The notes beneath the pieces were generated by a model, which did not search any database, was not told the DNA's origin, and saw nothing but the letters and a program-made list of their open reading frames with translations. Positions 23,601 through 33,994 of a DNA stretch of 64,000 nt are shown piece by piece. Every line of letters begins with the position of its first letter. The first letter of the stretch is position 1. Where the stretch lies: assembly GCF_030272615.1 (NCBI RefSeq), contig NC_081412.1, positions 685,836,583-685,900,582 on the forward strand, read 5' to 3'. The position numbers and the translations under genes are program-made. Source of the DNA: Cryptomeria japonica (Eukaryota > Streptophyta > Pinopsida > Cupressales > Cupressaceae).

Positions 23601-24576
23601 AGGTGTAACTCTACAAGAATTCTACCCATCTCATATGTCTTTGATTCAACTTACTCTGACTGTTCAAATACTACAAAGCTTGATGATCTGTATACAACAC
23701 AAACTCCTTGGGCAACAAGTAGTGTCCCCATTTCTTCAAGGCTTGAACTATGGCATAGAATTCCTAATCATACAATGAATATCTCTTTTGGGTATCATTC
23801 AATTTCTCACTAAAATATGCTACTTCTCTCCCTTCTTGACTAAAAAATGCTCCTATTGTTGTTCCACTTGCATCACAATCCACTTGAAATACCTTATTGA
23901 AATCTAGTAAAGCCAACACAGGCTTCTTAGTCACTTTTTATTTCAACAATTCAAAACTTTTGTTTGCTCCGGTGGTCCACTTGAATTCCTTCTGATCTCC
24001 CCTCATGGTCTCAGACATAGGGTTACAAATTGAACTGAAATTTATGATAAACTTTTGGTAAAAACTAACCAATCCATAAAATGATCTTACCTCTCCAATG
24101 CTTTTCGGTGTACGCCACTCAACAATGGCTTTCACTTTCTCAAGGTTTATCTTCAAACCATTCTCAAATATCACAAAGCCCAAATAGACTAACTCATCCT
24201 TCATGAAAGTACACTTCTTGATATTGATCAACAACTTTTCTTCTCTCAACCTCTGCAAAACTTGTCTTAACTGCAACAAATGCTCCTCTTTTGTTATACT
24301 GAAAATTAGAATGTGATCCAAATACACAATAACAAACTTACCCAATAATTTCTTTAATACTTCATTCATCAGCCTCATGAAATTACTCTATGCATTAGTC
24401 AATCCAAAAGGCATCACCAACCATTCATATAGTCCTTCATTTGTCTTAAATGTTGTCTTCCACTCATCACCTTCTCTGATCATGATTTGATGATATCAAC
24501 TCTTCAAATCTATCTTTGTAAAGTATTTTGCTCCACTCAAACAGTCCATTATGTCATCCATCCTAGGGAAAGGAAA
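23601..24576 (-). pseudogene. E4 reverse transcriptase (palm, thumb) and RNase H
   Basis: The frame 24378-23938 has KFVIVYLDHILIFS where Y-x-D-D is expected, so the second catalytic Asp is His (codon at 24313-24315). Then come KKCTFMKDELVYLGFVI and YGLVSFYQKFIINFSS. Upstream, 24560-24380 reads ITKIDLKS and MPFGLTNA across stops. RNase H, about 23935-23600, is readable only in pieces. The polymerase is catalytically dead as well as frame-broken. Confidence 0.88.
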
Positions 24577-25420
24577 TCAGTATTTCACTGTGATCTTGTT
24601 TATTGCTCTTGAATCGGTACACATCCTCCATTCTCCACTCTTCTTAGATGCTAATACTGTCGGTACTGCACAAGGGCTCAGACTTTCCTTGGTCAAACCT
24701 TTCTTCAATAGCTCCTGCACTTGTCTATTCAGTTCTTCATTCTCTGTCGATGTCAACTGGTGTGCAACTTTGTTAGGCAAACTAGCTCTGAGAACTAAGT
24801 CCATGCAATGACTAATACTTCTAACAGGTGGCAATCCATTAGGTACATTATCTAAAATAATGTCCTCATATTCTGTCAGCAAGTCTTTTATCTCTATCGG
24901 GTGTTCTCCTTCTAGTTCCAGTCTCTCAGTCTTCTTACGAATTAAGGCAAAACACACATTCTCATGTCTCAGTCCATCCATGAATTTACTTCCATCTACT
25001 AAACAGATTGTGGTATTCGTACAGAATTCATTCTTCAAAGGTTCCTCCAAAGGTAACAAGGTTTTCTTCATCTCATTGGCCACAATAGTGTATGTATTCT
25101 CCCTCCCATCATGTATTGTCTGTATATCAAACTACCAAGGTCTTCCCAACAAAAGATGACAAATATCCATAGGCATAATATCACACAAAACATCATCATG
25201 ATAATTCCCAATTTTCAATTTTACTAAACACCTTTCACTTACTAACAACTTATGTTCATCCTAAATCCATGCTATCTGATAAGGCTTAGGGTGTTTCAAC
25301 CTCTCCAATTTCAACTTAGTCACCATCTCTTCTAAAACAAGGTTATCTGAACTACCACTATCAATAACAACTTTACAACACTTACCAGATACCTTACATC
25401 TGGTCTTGAAGAGGTTCTTC
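24577..25420 (-). pseudogene. E4 protease and N-terminal reverse transcriptase
   Basis: The protease lies at about 25370-25130: KVVIDSGSSDNLVLEEMV with an intact D-S-G, then ICHLLLGRPW. The frame 25083-24577 (168 aa) carries the connection and fingers: LLTEYEDIILDNVPNGLPP, LLKKGLTKESLSPCAVP and SGEWRMCTDSRAINKITVKY. Stops at 25084-25135 separate the two. These are standard gypsy family signatures. Confidence 0.88.
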
Positions 25421-25559
25421 CTCTACAAGGGTTCTTCATCTCCTCCCGTATGACACAAAGCTCTCTTCATCATAAATAGTTCATCATCTTCCGGTTTATT
25501 GTCTGATCTGATGGGGTTTTCTTCCACCACTACTGCTCTTTTGGTAGCCTCTATCTTCT

Positions 25560-26589
25560 TGCATTAAAATGCATGGTGTCCTTCTCCTCCACATTTAAAG
25601 AAGGTTCCTCTAAATGTCCTCTTGTCTTGTCTTCCAAAGTTCTCATTCTGGTAACCATCTGGTTCTCTCCTCCGATAGAAATTTCTATCATGCTTCTGGT
25701 ATGAATTACCTTCTTTGCTCACTTCCTTGTCCTTGTTCTGATCTATATTGGTTCCTCTTCCTCCGGTATATCCTCTTCCTCCTTGAAATCTTCCTCTGAT
25801 AAACCTTCCACCTCTACCTCTCTATCTCTGATCATGTCTTTTGTTCAATTTCTCTTCAACCTTTATTGCGTTCTGGTAAGTCTCTTCAACATTCTCTAAC
25901 TTGATCATGCTAAGTTCATCTTGTATAGACATCCACAATTTGTTCAAATATCTTGTAATATGTTCAACTTCATCATCAACATTTCTAGATCTGATGTTCA
26001 GCTTGTAAAATGCTTCGGTGTACTCCTTCACACTAGATTCTTTCTGTCTCAGATTTTGCAATTTCTGGAACAAATCCACTTGATAATTTGTTGGGACAAA
26101 CTTTGATTTTAACTTAGCAATTATCCTATCCCATGTCTTAATCTTTTCTTTACCTCTTCTTTGTTTATCAACTTGCAAATTCTCCCACCAAAGAGATGCA
26201 TGCCCTTTCAACCGGGTACAAGCATATTTCACCTTCCTCTCTTCTGCAATGTTTTCAAAATCAAAATAATTCTCCATATCCGAGATCTGATCCATCAATT
26301 CATCTAAACCTAACTTCCCATCATATTCTGGTGGGGTAAAATGAGGTTTAGTGTTCACCCTACTCAAAACCCTTAAAAATATTTCTTCATCTGGATCAAC
26401 TACCTATAGGTTCACTTGTTCTGTCAGGGCTTCTTCTCCTTCATCTTCTCTTACATCCTCAATATGTCATCCTCCTCTCTGGGTTATCTCCATGGCTTAA
26501 AATTGGGCTGTTATTCCTCACAACATCTCCATTACAACAGGGTCTACATTCCCATGCGCTCCACCATTCCTAGTTCCTCTTCATGCCAT
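25560..26589 (-). pseudogene. E4 gag
   Basis: The start Met is probably at 26589, with a TGA at the third codon. The acidic N-terminal part (DVREDEGEEALTEQ) crosses two more stops. The long frame 26367-25822 has PPEYDGKLGLDELMDQISDM, LKGHASLWWENLQ and LFQKLQNLRQKESSVKEYTE, a typical retrotransposon capsid region. A zinc-knuckle remnant near 25570-25610 reads FFKCGGEGHHAF then a stop then C, with its first Cys replaced by Phe. Confidence 0.9.
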
Positions 26590-26680
26590 CGATTCACGTT
26601 AGTCCTTTGCAATTGCAAATCGGATCCACAATCTGCCACCCTACAACAAAATTTCAGGACATGCAACCTCTGGAACAAAA

Positions 26681-26696
26681 CTTCGCTCTGATACCA
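26681..26696 (-). other. E4 primer binding site, initiator tRNA-Met
   Basis: TGGTATCAGAGCGAAG on the minus strand, two bases from the 5' LTR. TGGTATCAGAGC is the standard complement of plant initiator tRNA-Met. Confidence 0.93.
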
Positions 26697-27001
26697 CTTG
26701 AAGCAATCACCGGTGAGGAGGGACCTCAAGGAGATCAGTCCAAACCGGTCAACAAGAGTAAACACAACAAGAACACTCATATATGATGGAGGCAATGCAA
26801 AAAAGATAATTTTATTGCATGAAATTTGATTACATCCAACTGGTAACAATTGGGTTACAACATACCGGCACACAAGCCTAGTAGAATAGGTCACACTGGG
26901 ACCTTGAATCGAAAGATCTATCTTCGACACACAATCTAACTCTGATTGATTTTAATTGATCTTCTATTGATTCCCCATTGATTACATTCTAAAGCATGAT
27001 C

Positions 27002-27005
<4 letters not shown>

Positions 27006-27043
<38 letters not shown>
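27006..27043. repeat. (TA)n microsatellite at the insertion point in the E4 LTR
   Basis: About 19 TA units. A shorter TA run (28275-28285) lies on the other side of the insert. The uninterrupted LTR has only AAATATTTCTATCG here, so the site is AT-rich and slippage-prone. Confidence 0.9.
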
Positions 27044-27046
<3 letters not shown>

Positions 27047-28269
27047 AGCGTCCTAAAATTGTGACACTTGCAATTTCGACCGCATTTGGGTCTTCACGAT
27101 GGCGATGCAACACGGAACCTAAATGGAGACCCCGAAACTTGTCCACGACACCAAAAACTGCATTTTTCCAGCACCCTGCCTGATCCCTCCTTGCACCCTG
27201 CTGTCCCGGGAGGTGGGACCAGAGCGCCCAGCACCCTGGTCCTTCAGGACTAGGGCGCCCAGCGCCCTGGTCCCTGGCCCTATTTTGGGCCCGATCTCCT
27301 ATGGGGCTTCGGGTCTTTAAGTTTGCAAATTGGAAAATAACATTTCCTGGTCGGCCTAAGGTCGGGAAAATCAGTCTATCAACCCTAATTGACAAGTATA
27401 TAAACTACATTTCCTCTCCCATTTTGTGATAAGAGACGGAAAAAAAGGTGGAAACGATACTCAAACATTCAAGCATTCAAGCATTCCTTCAAGCAATTGA
27501 TCATTCTAAGTCTCCATTCAAGGCTAAGTGTTGCATTCAAGACAAGGATTCAACCATTGAAGAGGAGATCACATACTACATACTACATACAACATACAAC
27601 ATACAACAACATCTATACCTTCGCATATAAGGATACAAACATCCTTACAACAAGGTACTAGTACTTGTTTTACATTACAAACATTTACATTTACAGCATT
27701 TCTCATTTCTTGGTTAATTCCAAAATCGGGGTTTGACCTAAGGGCAAACCCCTAATCCCTAACCCCCCAATCGTCTTCGCTTTTCTATGTGTAGGTTGCA
27801 GGTACGCGGCTGAAATTGAAGATCTGGAGTCCTTGTGCAGAGATGAACAGATCCCCCTTCGTTTCGCGGATTTTTCGGAGGACCGTGTGCACGCCGGGCG
27901 CCATCGTCCCGTCAACTTTTGCTCAAATTTGCAGGACAACGCCGTCTCGACATTTTACTGCTAATTCCAGGTCCGCAGCTTCATCCTATATCCCTGTCTC
28001 AGTTTATAAGTGAATCTTTCTCACTTTCTATGCATTCCTAGCTTAATCATTCTATCCACATTCTTTACAAAAGAGGGTAGCCTTGCTGTCTTAACCCTTG
28101 AAACTCATTTAGAATCCAATCTTGCATTGTGTGGGATTGGATCTTGTGGGTTTTAACCCCTCTTTTGAATGTAAAGTCTCTCCTAAGTGAAAACCGTCAA
28201 CCCTAGTGACCTCCCTTCTCTCTCCTTGGAGTTGGAAGAGGGGAGAGCAACTAGGGTTCGATTTTTCCA
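27044..28269 (+). mobile_element. Probable solo LTR inserted in the E4 5' LTR
   Basis: About 1.23 kb, TGTAGCGTCC to TTTTTCCA, absent from the other E4 LTR. It has a plus-strand TATATAAAC box at 27397-27405 and no coding, primer site or purine tract, which suits a solo LTR in plus orientation. The first 300 bases are clearly richer in G+C and CpG than the surroundings and repeat a GCGCCCAGCRCCCTGGTCC phrase twice (27215-27275). A clean target duplication is not visible, perhaps erased by TA slippage. The family is not identified. Short ORFs on both strands here are chance. Confidence 0.65.
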
Positions 28270-28761
28270 TTTTATATATATATATCGATCCAAAGGATCC
28301 AGTCGGCCCAAAAAGGATCAAAACCTGAAGAACAAGATCTAACATGCAAAATGAACAAGGTCGGCCTCCACTAAGAGATTCCTCCAGAAAATTGAAAGGA
28401 TGAAATGTAGAAGGCCGGCCACACACCAAGAAACATCGAGATCAACATCCAAGGCTCTACAAGCTTCAAAATGGGTTCCATTAGATCGCCATAATAGGTC
28501 TTAGGCAACCGGTAACAAAGGAACAACTGATAACAAGAAATTTTCATGGAAACCAATAGTGATATCTTGTCAGAAAGTGATCCAAATGAGATACGGTTTG
28601 AAAGAAAGAAAGATGATCAAGTCTTCAAGTAGAATCCAACTCCACAAGATCCCATGAGCCAAAACTAGGACACACAGAAAGGAAAACTGAAACTGCAAAC
28701 AGAAAACAAAATGGTTTTGGTTGATGCAAGATTGTTGTGAACCAGGGATGCTCCTACATCA

Positions 28762-29700
28762 GAATTAAATCATCTACATATAAAATAATAATCACAATGT
28801 CATCTTCACTATGTTTCATATATAAATTTGGATCATTTTTACTTCTAATAAAACCTTGAGAAAGAAAGAATGCCTTAATCTTAGAATGCCATTCCCTAGG
28901 AGATTGTTTCAAACCATAAATTGATTTCTTCAACTTGCAAACTAAATGTTCATTACCTTCCTTAACAAAACCAGGAGGTTGAGACATATAAATTTCCTCA
29001 TGTAAATCACCATTTAGAAAAGCACTTTTAACATCCATTTGATGAATAGGCCAATTCATATTAGAAGGTAAAGCAAGAACAAGTTTAATTGTAGGCATTT
29101 TAGCAACGGGAGCAAAAGTTTCATTATAATCCAAGCCTTCAATCTGAGAAAAACCTCTAGCAACTAATCTTTCTTTAAACTAAGTCACTTCATTATTTTC
29201 ATTCAATTTAGTTTTATATAACCACTTACAAGAAACAAGATTTTTACCTTGAGGTAAAGGAACTAAATCCCAAGTTTGATTAGCAAGCAAAGTATCATAT
29301 TCTTCTTGCATAGCTTTTTGCCAATGAGGTTGATTTTTAGCTTGCTCAAAAGAATTAGGATCATTTAAATTCATAATAGTAGACATCAAAGCATAATTAC
29401 CATAATTTATTCTTCTAGCCTTAAGTTTATCCATTCTAGCTAAATAATCATCACTTTCTTGAATCAAAGTCTTAAACCATTTAGGCTTCCTTTTAGAAGT
29501 AATAGAATCATCACTAGAAGAAGAATAATTAGGAGTAGAATTATCATGATCAACATCACTATAAATTTTAGAAATAGATGCATTAGGAGTAGGGTTGAGA
29601 GAAGTAGGGTTTAGAGAAGGAGGTTTGTCCTCCACAACCACAACCTTACTTTCAACAAATGCATTATCCTGCACATTAGAACAATCATGAATACCATTTT
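28762..29700 (-). pseudogene. E5 reverse transcriptase, N-terminal half
   Basis: The frame 29674-29180 leads in with WQKAMQEEYDTLLANQTWDL and KNLVSCKWLYKTKLNEN. The frame 29134-28762 has NETFAPVAKMPTIKLVLAL, MDVKSAFLNGDLHEEIYM, CKLKKSIYGLKQSPREWH and IILYVDDLI, the copia catalytic motif, cut right there by E4. The downstream half is 21258-20295. GAATT at 28762-28766 is the target duplication. A stop between 29180 and 29134 breaks the frame. Confidence 0.95.
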
Positions 29701-30560
29701 CAGCAATACAAACATCTCTAGCAACTTTAACTTTGTTAGTGATAGGATTGTAAACTCTATAAGCTTTAGAATGTTCATCATAACCAACAAATATATAAGG
29801 AGGAGATTTAGAATCTAATTTGTGCCTTTTTTGTTTAGGTTTATGAACATAAGCAATGGAACCAAAAATCCTTAAATGCTTTAAATTGGGCTTTTTACCA
29901 CACCAAGCTTCTTAAGGAGTTATATCCTTTAAAGCTTTGGTAGGTGTTCTATTAATAAGATAAGTAGCACAAGTCATAGCTTCAACCCAAAATTTATAAT
30001 GCATATTCTCAGCATGCAATAAACATCTAGCCATTTCAACAATGGTTATATGCTTCCTTTCCGCTACACCATTTTGTTGAGGTGTATAGGGAATAGTAAG
30101 CTCATGTTTAATACCAAAATATTTCAAATAACCATTAAATGCATGATTAACATATTCCTTACCATTATTAGTTCTAAGGATTTTAATCTTAAAACCAGAT
30201 TGTCTTTCAACAAACATATGAAATTCAGTAAAAACATCAAGAACTAGATCCTTACTATGAAGGAATAGATCCAAGTTCTCCTAGAAAATTCATCAACAAA
30301 TGTAAGTGCATACCTTGGTCCTTGGATGGAGGTATTCTCCGTGGGTCCCAAAAGTTCACTATGAATGAGGTGCAATTTATGATTCGCCCTCCATGATTGA
30401 CCATGAGGAAAGGGCTCCCTATGCATCTTACCACTCATGCATCATGTGCATACAATCTTAGAAGGAACAATGCTAGGAAATCCATCTACCATATTTGTTT
30501 TTTTGCATCAAGACAATATTATTAGAATTTATGTGGCCAAGTCTTTCATACCAAACATTA
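29701..30560 (-). pseudogene. E5 integrase
   Basis: The N-terminal zinc region is decayed (30560-30440). The frame 30438-30244 has GPRYALTFVDEFSRRTWIYS with the first Asp. The frame 30274-29912 has KIKILRTNNGKEYVNHAFN, where the usual second catalytic Asp is Asn (30167-30169), then YTPQQNGVAERKHITIVEMA with the Glu. Downstream sequence to 29701 reads HLRIFGSIAYVHKPKQKRHK and KAYRVYNPITNKV, the copia GKGY-type tail. Inactive. Confidence 0.92.
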
Positions 30561-30678
30561 AAATCAATGGTAGTAAACAAAGAATACTTTGAACAAGCAA
30601 ACTCATAAAATTTGAATAAGTTATATCATTGTCCATTTTAGCATTAGCAATAACTTGGTTATGCTTTGGATCAATGAT

Positions 30679-31830
30679 TTAACACATATCCTTATAGAAA
30701 TCAATCTTATAATCTTGGCAAAGCTTAGCAACAGAAAGCAAATTTGATTTTAAATCAAGAACATAAAGAACATCATGTAATTTACCATTAGGAACATTGA
30801 CATCACCAATAGCTTCTACCTTACAAGTATAATTGTTAGCAAGTTGAACAAGAATATTCAAAGTATCAGGATGCATAGAATCACAAATTTCTTTATGAAA
30901 AGTAACATGTTGAAATGCACTAGAATCAATAATCCATTCAAGAGGCTTTGAAACATTGTAACTACAAGTAAATGCATGATGAGATGAATTACCATTATTA
31001 TTACCTTTCTTATAATGAGGTTTAGGTTGTTGATTATTTTGATTATTTTGGTTCATGGGCTTTTTACCATTTTGTTTCTTAAAACAATTATTAGTCACAT
31101 GACCATCCTTACCACAATACGTACAATGGGACCTCTTAGAATAATTATTCTTTTGATTATTATTAAATTTGTTATTATAGGATTTAGAATGAAATTTATT
31201 ATTAGAATAATGATTATTATGATTATTATTATTGGATTTAAAATGATTATTATGATTTTGATTTTTAGACATAAAAGCATGTTCACTACTTTTAAGAGTA
31301 CCAAAATTAATTTAGCTTCCTCTTGATGTAATAAATTATGAGAAATATCATAAGTTAATTAAGTAGCTGAACTAGGAATGGCAAGCTGAGCATGAATATT
31401 AGTAGTAAATTGTTGAAATTGACGAGGAAGACATTTTTTAAGAATAAGATAAATTAAACGTATATCAGCTAGTGTAACTCCTAAACCAGTTAATTGACTA
31501 TTAATAGAATCAAACTTTAATAAGAATTCATCCATGGATTTAAAATCTGTATACCTGACATCTTCGAGTTGATCTTGAAGCTGAATTTTTCGGGATTCAT
31601 TTGAGCTATCATAAGTTGTTTTTGAAATTTCTCATGCTTCATACGCTTTTGTACAATTTCCAATAAGAACATACAATTCAGGAACCATCGAAATACAATT
31701 TAAACCAAGTGCTTCCTCATTTTGAGCCTTACACCTGTCTTGGTCAACTTGAGGAACAATTGTAGCAGGCTTAGAGGTTTTATTAGTAGCAATATCCAAA
31801 AGGTGCTTGAAACGAAAAAATAAAGGAAAT
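30679..31830 (-). pseudogene. E5 gag and protease
   Basis: The gag core, about 31830-31310, reads across stops: QLQDQLEDVRYTDFKSMDEF, LLKFDSINSQLTGLGVTLAD and LPRQFQQFTTNIHAQLA. The open frame 31272-30679 (197 aa) carries an Asn/His-rich run, an intact CCHC zinc knuckle (CTYCGKDGHVTNNC) and the protease start WIIDSSAFQHVTF, in which D-S-G has become D-S-S, followed by LHDVLYVLDLKSNLLSVAKL. Confidence 0.92.
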
Positions 31831-33400
31831 ATGTGTTTTCCATGAATGATAATTTGAACTATTTAATTTAATTTCGGAAATTAAAGTAAACATGATAACA
31901 AAATAAAGATAAACAAATTAGAATTAGAATTGAAAAAAAAAATTACCCCTTAGATTAAAAAACGAAAATTAACCTCCTTGATTGAATCAAATTTCAATAA
32001 TTTGTTTAAATTTTTTTAATCAAAAAATAACAAATTTAAATTTTAAAAACACTTTGATTTAAAAACTCTTAAAAAAAACTTTTATTTAAATTTTTTTTTT
32101 TAAACTTTAATTATAAACAAAGTTATATGATTAAAAACTTAATAAAATAAAACTTTATTCTATTTAATCTCTTAAAACTTTATATATATATAAAAAAAAA
32201 TTATTAAGTTTTTAAACTTTTAAATGTAGACTTTTTAAACTTCATTAAAAAGCTTTATAAACTTTACTAAACTTTAATAAGAATTTTAGGAAACTAAAAA
32301 TTAAAATAAACTTACTTTATACGTGAATGTTTTAAATCTGTAAAACTTTTTAAACTTGAATATAGCAAATGAAGAGACCGTCAAAATGAGAGGAAGAAAA
32401 AACTTTATTTATTGCATGTGAAAAAAAAAGGAACAAGCATGATATGAAAAGTTTAGTATAATACAAACAAATATAGCTGAACCAACACAGAAAAAGCTAC
32501 AAGGAAGACAAGTAGATCTGAAAATGAGCAGAGACATTATACAGAGGACAAAACAAAATGCATACAAAATGAGTTAATAGAGATGTTATTAACAAAATGA
32601 GTTAATAGAGATGTTATTAACAGAGACGTTATAAGACGTGAAATGCAAAGGGTGGGACAATAAAGAATACATTTGTCCAAAGACGTTACACTATAGACAT
32701 AGAGGCAGTGATAAAAAAAATTTTTAAATAATTGTATTTGAGGCAGAAATGTTACTAGATGATATTGCTAAAACATAGGTGATATGTGCAGAAATGAAAC
32801 TAAATTGCAAAGACAATTATGAAATTGAAAAAAACCAGACCATAGAGAGATAAAAAATACAGAGATATATCAAAATAAGGGGTGAACATAGGTAGGGAAA
32901 ACCCAAATATTGATATAACAAGGAGATTAAATTACGTCACAATATTAAACTTTAAGTAACAAAATCTTGGCGAATATAATATGAAAATCAAAGATATTTA
33001 TTGCACAAAGATCAATATGAAACTTCTTTTAAACAAAATCCTGCAAACACAAGATGTTAGATCTTGCAAGCAAATTAAAGAATGTTTTGACGGCAGACCT
33101 TCCAAAACAAGTTATACAAAATGGGTTTGGTGGCAAGCCTTCCAAAACCAAAAAGAAGACTTTCGTGGCAAGCCTTCCAAAGCTTAAAAAAACCTTTGAA
33201 CTAGAATCAAAATGGATTAGACCTGCATGCCAACTTGTTAACAAGTTTGAAAAAAAAAATATAGACTTAAATCAAAACCTGCACAACAAAATGTTAAAGA
33301 ACAACCTTCTTCTCTTCTCTCAAAGAGTGTCTCCAAGAAAGTTGAGCTCCAAAATGAACAATGGCAACCTTCATCAACTTCCACTTAAACAAGGATTAAT
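31831..33400. other. E5 5' leader, AT-rich, no supported gene
   Basis: Extremely A/T-rich, especially 31860-32330 with poly-A and poly-T runs. Between 33085 and 33185 a TGGCAAGCCTTCCAAA-type phrase repeats three times. The plus-strand frame 33054-33461 is a chance product of this repeat. Confidence 0.55.
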
Positions 33401-33417
33401 AACTTGCTCTGATACCA
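33401..33417 (-). other. E5 primer binding site, initiator tRNA-Met
   Basis: The minus strand reads TGGTATCAGAGCAAGTT immediately next to the 5' LTR remnant, the standard copia priming site. Confidence 0.93.
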
Positions 33418-33472
33418 TGAAAGAAAATACAAGAGCAAGATTATATGAGGTTAAATATTAAATATTCTAACA
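33418..33472 (-). repeat. E5 5' LTR remnant, 55 bp
   Basis: It starts TGAAAGAAAATACAAGAGCA and ends ATATTCTAACA, matching the two ends of the 3' LTR, but the roughly 420 bp between them are missing. GATAT follows at 33473-33477. The promoter-bearing middle is therefore lost. Confidence 0.88.
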
Positions 33473-33477
33473 GATAT

Positions 33478-33994
33478 GAGTTCATTGATCCATTTGCATT
33501 CTAGTTAAGACTAGATGAGGTTAATTCCACCTTAATTTGAAAAGGATTTGATCAATTTAAACCATGATTAAATGCAATTTGTTGTTCATTTAAAACCCTT
33601 TGCATGCATGAAATGTGATTTTTGTTGTTGTTCTTTGATCCAAATCCTAATTAAGACTATGTGGGAATTGTAGGATTCATTCAAACCTCCTAGTTAAACT
33701 ATGTGAAGAGTTGTTGTTCATTCAAACCTCCTAATTAAGCTATGTGAAAAATTGTTGTTCATTCAAACCCTCTAATTAAACTATGTGAAAAATTATTGTT
33801 CATTGCATGTTAAGAAATCTTGCATGAATCATTGTTTACACTCCATAAAACCCACATGCAATAATAGATCCTCTGATAAAACCTGCATGCAACAACAAAT
33901 TAGTTCAAAAAAGATGCATGCACAAACAAATCCACACAAAACATGCACGCGACAACAAATTAGCATCCAAAACCTACATGCAACAACATATTAG
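33478..33994. repeat. E3 leader: two families of imperfect tandem repeats
   Basis: From 33655 to 33800 a unit of about 45 bp (CATTCAAACCTCCTAATTAA then GTGAAAAATTGTTGTT) recurs. From 33850 to 33994 units of AACCTGCATGCAACAACAAA type recur, and they resume right of E2 at 56160-56215. The palindrome TGCATGCA occurs at 33601, 33884, 33915 and 56171. E2 inserted between two of these units. Confidence 0.85.

Larger units (their letters stand above)
21259..28761 (-). mobile_element. E4: chromovirus-type Ty3/gypsy element inserted in E5 polymerase
   Basis: LTRs are 21259-22026 and 26699-28761, the latter enlarged by an insertion. A perfect GAATT target duplication lies at 21254-21258 and 28762-28766. 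The primer site is complementary to initiator tRNA-Met. Gag, protease, reverse transcriptase, RNase H and integrase with a C-terminal chromodomain follow on the minus strand. The chromodomain places it among chromoviruses. It splits the copia reverse transcriptase immediately after its YVDDLI. Multiple stops, frameshifts and a replaced catalytic Asp make it inactive. Confidence 0.95.
26699..28761 (-). repeat. E4 5' LTR, interrupted by a TA run and a solo LTR
   Basis: LTR sequence matching the 3' LTR occupies 26699-27005 and about 28280-28761. Between lie a TA microsatellite and a 1.2-kb insert. It starts TGAAGCAATCACCGG and ends GCTCCTACATCA, next to GAATT. The insertion postdates E4 because the other LTR lacks it. 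Confidence 0.93.
4555..33472 (-). mobile_element. E5: Ty1/copia retrotransposon carrying two nested gypsy elements
   Basis: The order on the minus strand is primer site, gag, protease, integrase, reverse transcriptase, RNase H, purine tract and 3' LTR, which is the copia order. The target duplication GATAT flanks it exactly at 4550-4554 and 33473-33477. The 3' LTR (4555-4899 plus 20155-20287) is split by E1, and the reverse transcriptase is split right after YVDDLI by E4. The 5' LTR has shrunk to 55 bp. Without its insertions it would be about 6 kb. The element is dead: promoter lost, frames broken, one integrase aspartate replaced. The Gag and integrase style suits a plant copia element; I do not assign a lineage. 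Confidence 0.9.

Noticed and set aside
27000-27395. Minus-strand 131-aa ORF and plus-strand ORFs near 27068-27320
   Set aside because: They lie in the CpG-rich start of the solo LTR and read partly through the TA microsatellite. No domain is seen.
31015-31326. Ile-rich plus-strand frame resembling a membrane protein
   Set aside because: It is antisense to the Asn/His-rich gag of E5; hydrophobicity results from complementing AAT/AAC codons.
33054-33461. Plus-strand 135-aa ORF
   Set aside because: It covers the copia leader, primer site and 5' LTR remnant, so it cannot be a separate gene.
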